64,000 nt of DNA from ZC4RG30 sp965652645 (lineage in GTDB: Bacteria; Pseudomonadota; Gammaproteobacteria; Steroidobacterales; Steroidobacteraceae): assembly GCA_965652645.1 (NCBI GenBank), contig CBFGXE010000004.1:82820-146819 (forward strand). The letters are read 5' to 3'. Each line of letters opens with the position of its first letter. Position 1 is the stretch's first letter. Made by a program: the position numbers and the translations under genes. The notes under the pieces are model-generated. The model saw nothing but the letters and a program-made list of their open reading frames with translations, did not search any database and was not told where the DNA came from. Positions 63,534 through 64,000 of this stretch are shown here, piece by piece.

Positions 63534-64000
63534 TTACTTCGAGTACAGCTCGACCACCAGGTTCTCGTTGATGTCCGGCAGGACCTCGTCGCGCGCCGGC
63601 GCGGCCTTGAACACGCCGCGGAACTCCTTTTCATTCACATCGAGCCATTCGGGGAAACCGACCTGCGAGGCCACGGTCAGCGCGTTCTGGATGCGCAGCT
63701 GCTTGCGGGCCTTCTCGCGGATCTGCACCACGTCACCGGGCTTCACCTGGTAGGAGGCGATGGTCACCGGCTCGCCGTTGACCTCCACGCCCTTGTGGCT
63801 CACCAGCTGGCGCGCCTCGGCGCGCGTGGCGGCGAAGCCCATGCGATACACCACGTTGTCCAGGCGGCTCTCGAGCAGCTTCAGCAGCGTCTCGCCGGTG
63901 GAACCGGTGCGACGCGCGGCCTCCTGGTAGTAGCCGCGGAACTGCCGCTCGAGCACGCCGTACATGCGGCGCAGCTTCTGCTTCTCGCGCAGCTGCAGGC
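63534..64000 (-). CDS. rpsD: 30S ribosomal protein S4 (partial, 5' end off window)
   Basis: S4 starts 16S rRNA assembly and autoregulates the alpha operon in E. coli. The visible 155 codons include LREKQKLRRMYGVLERQFRG at the window edge. They continue with ESRLDNVVYRMGFAATRAEA and RQLVSHKGVEVNGEPVTIAS (the S4 RNA-binding domain), then GFPEWLDVNEKEFRG and NENLVVELYSK at the C-terminus. The first ~50 residues lie beyond base 64000. The following genes rpoA and rplQ give the normal operon order. Confidence 0.98.
   Translation of the reverse strand, partial: LQLREKQKLRRMYGVLERQFRGYYQEAARRTGSTGETLLKLLESRLDNVVYRMGFAATRAEARQLVSHKGVEVNGEPVTIASYQVKPGDVVQIREKARKQLRIQNALTVASQVGFPEWLDVNEKEFRGVFKAAPARDEVLPDINENLVVELYSK

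Overview
The window is GC-rich, densely coded bacterial DNA from a gammaproteobacterium. Supporting signs are a Crp protein of the Vfr/Clp type, an oxygen-dependent Coq7 hydroxylase, a divergent yjgA/pmbA pair, a miaB-phoH-ybeY-corC-lnt run, a divergent ssb/uvrA pair, and rpsD-rpoA-rplQ at the right edge. Xanthomonadales, Nevskiales or Steroidobacterales are the likeliest placements, but this is inference from gene content and order only. I see no tRNA, rRNA, transposase, phage gene or CRISPR array, and no gene-free stretch over 300 bases.

Left core (1-10893): rplM (partial), coq7, crp, rpe, djlA, purC, a BrkB/YihY membrane protein, arfB, pmbA, a short yjgA overlapping purE-purK, and an ExeA-type ATPase fused to an FHA domain. 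These are housekeeping functions: translation, ubiquinone, purines, proteolysis and global regulation.

Accessory catabolic region (10890-30175): about 19 kb that looks like a degradation pathway for an unidentified small organic acid, lactone or aromatic. A tight seven-gene leftward operon encodes an Fe-dependent alcohol dehydrogenase, an MFS transporter, a SnoaL-like protein, a beta-keto acid cleavage enzyme (BKACE), a cupin, a PDC-lactonase-like amidohydrolase and an HpcH/HpaI aldolase. Around it lie an aldehyde dehydrogenase, a secreted protein with three SnoaL-like domains, an SDR oxidoreductase, three more amidohydrolases (one with a Tat signal), a second MFS transporter, GntR and AraC regulators, and acetoacetyl-CoA synthetase. 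BKACE chemistry releases acetoacetate and AacS activates it, so the two ends of the region fit one route: import, hydrolysis or ring opening, oxidation and reduction, aldol and beta-keto cleavage, then central metabolism. This is the best candidate here for an undescribed system.

Central core (30176-52240): tldD, a nitrilase homologue, rng, maf, rlmH, rsfS, nadD and holA run leftward. An inserted block (hinT, pip, a PQQ dehydrogenase with an N-terminal cytochrome c, and a small HExxH protein) follows. Then come lptE, leuS, a DegQ/MucD-type protease, lnt, corC, ybeY, phoH, miaB and ssb.

Right part (52407-64000): uvrA, an outer-membrane protein, a GNAT enzyme, an alanine-rich lipoprotein, pepQ, mscL, a TauD-type dioxygenase, an orphan glycine-linker lipoprotein, an orphan barrel protein, and the 3' end of the alpha ribosomal operon (rpsD partial, rpoA, rplQ) closed by a clear intrinsic terminator.

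A recurring regulatory feature is a -10-like hexamer (TAGACT, TATAGT, TATAAT and similar) placed 6 to 8 bases before the start codon, with no Shine-Dalgarno, at about ten genes. This suggests many leaderless transcripts.
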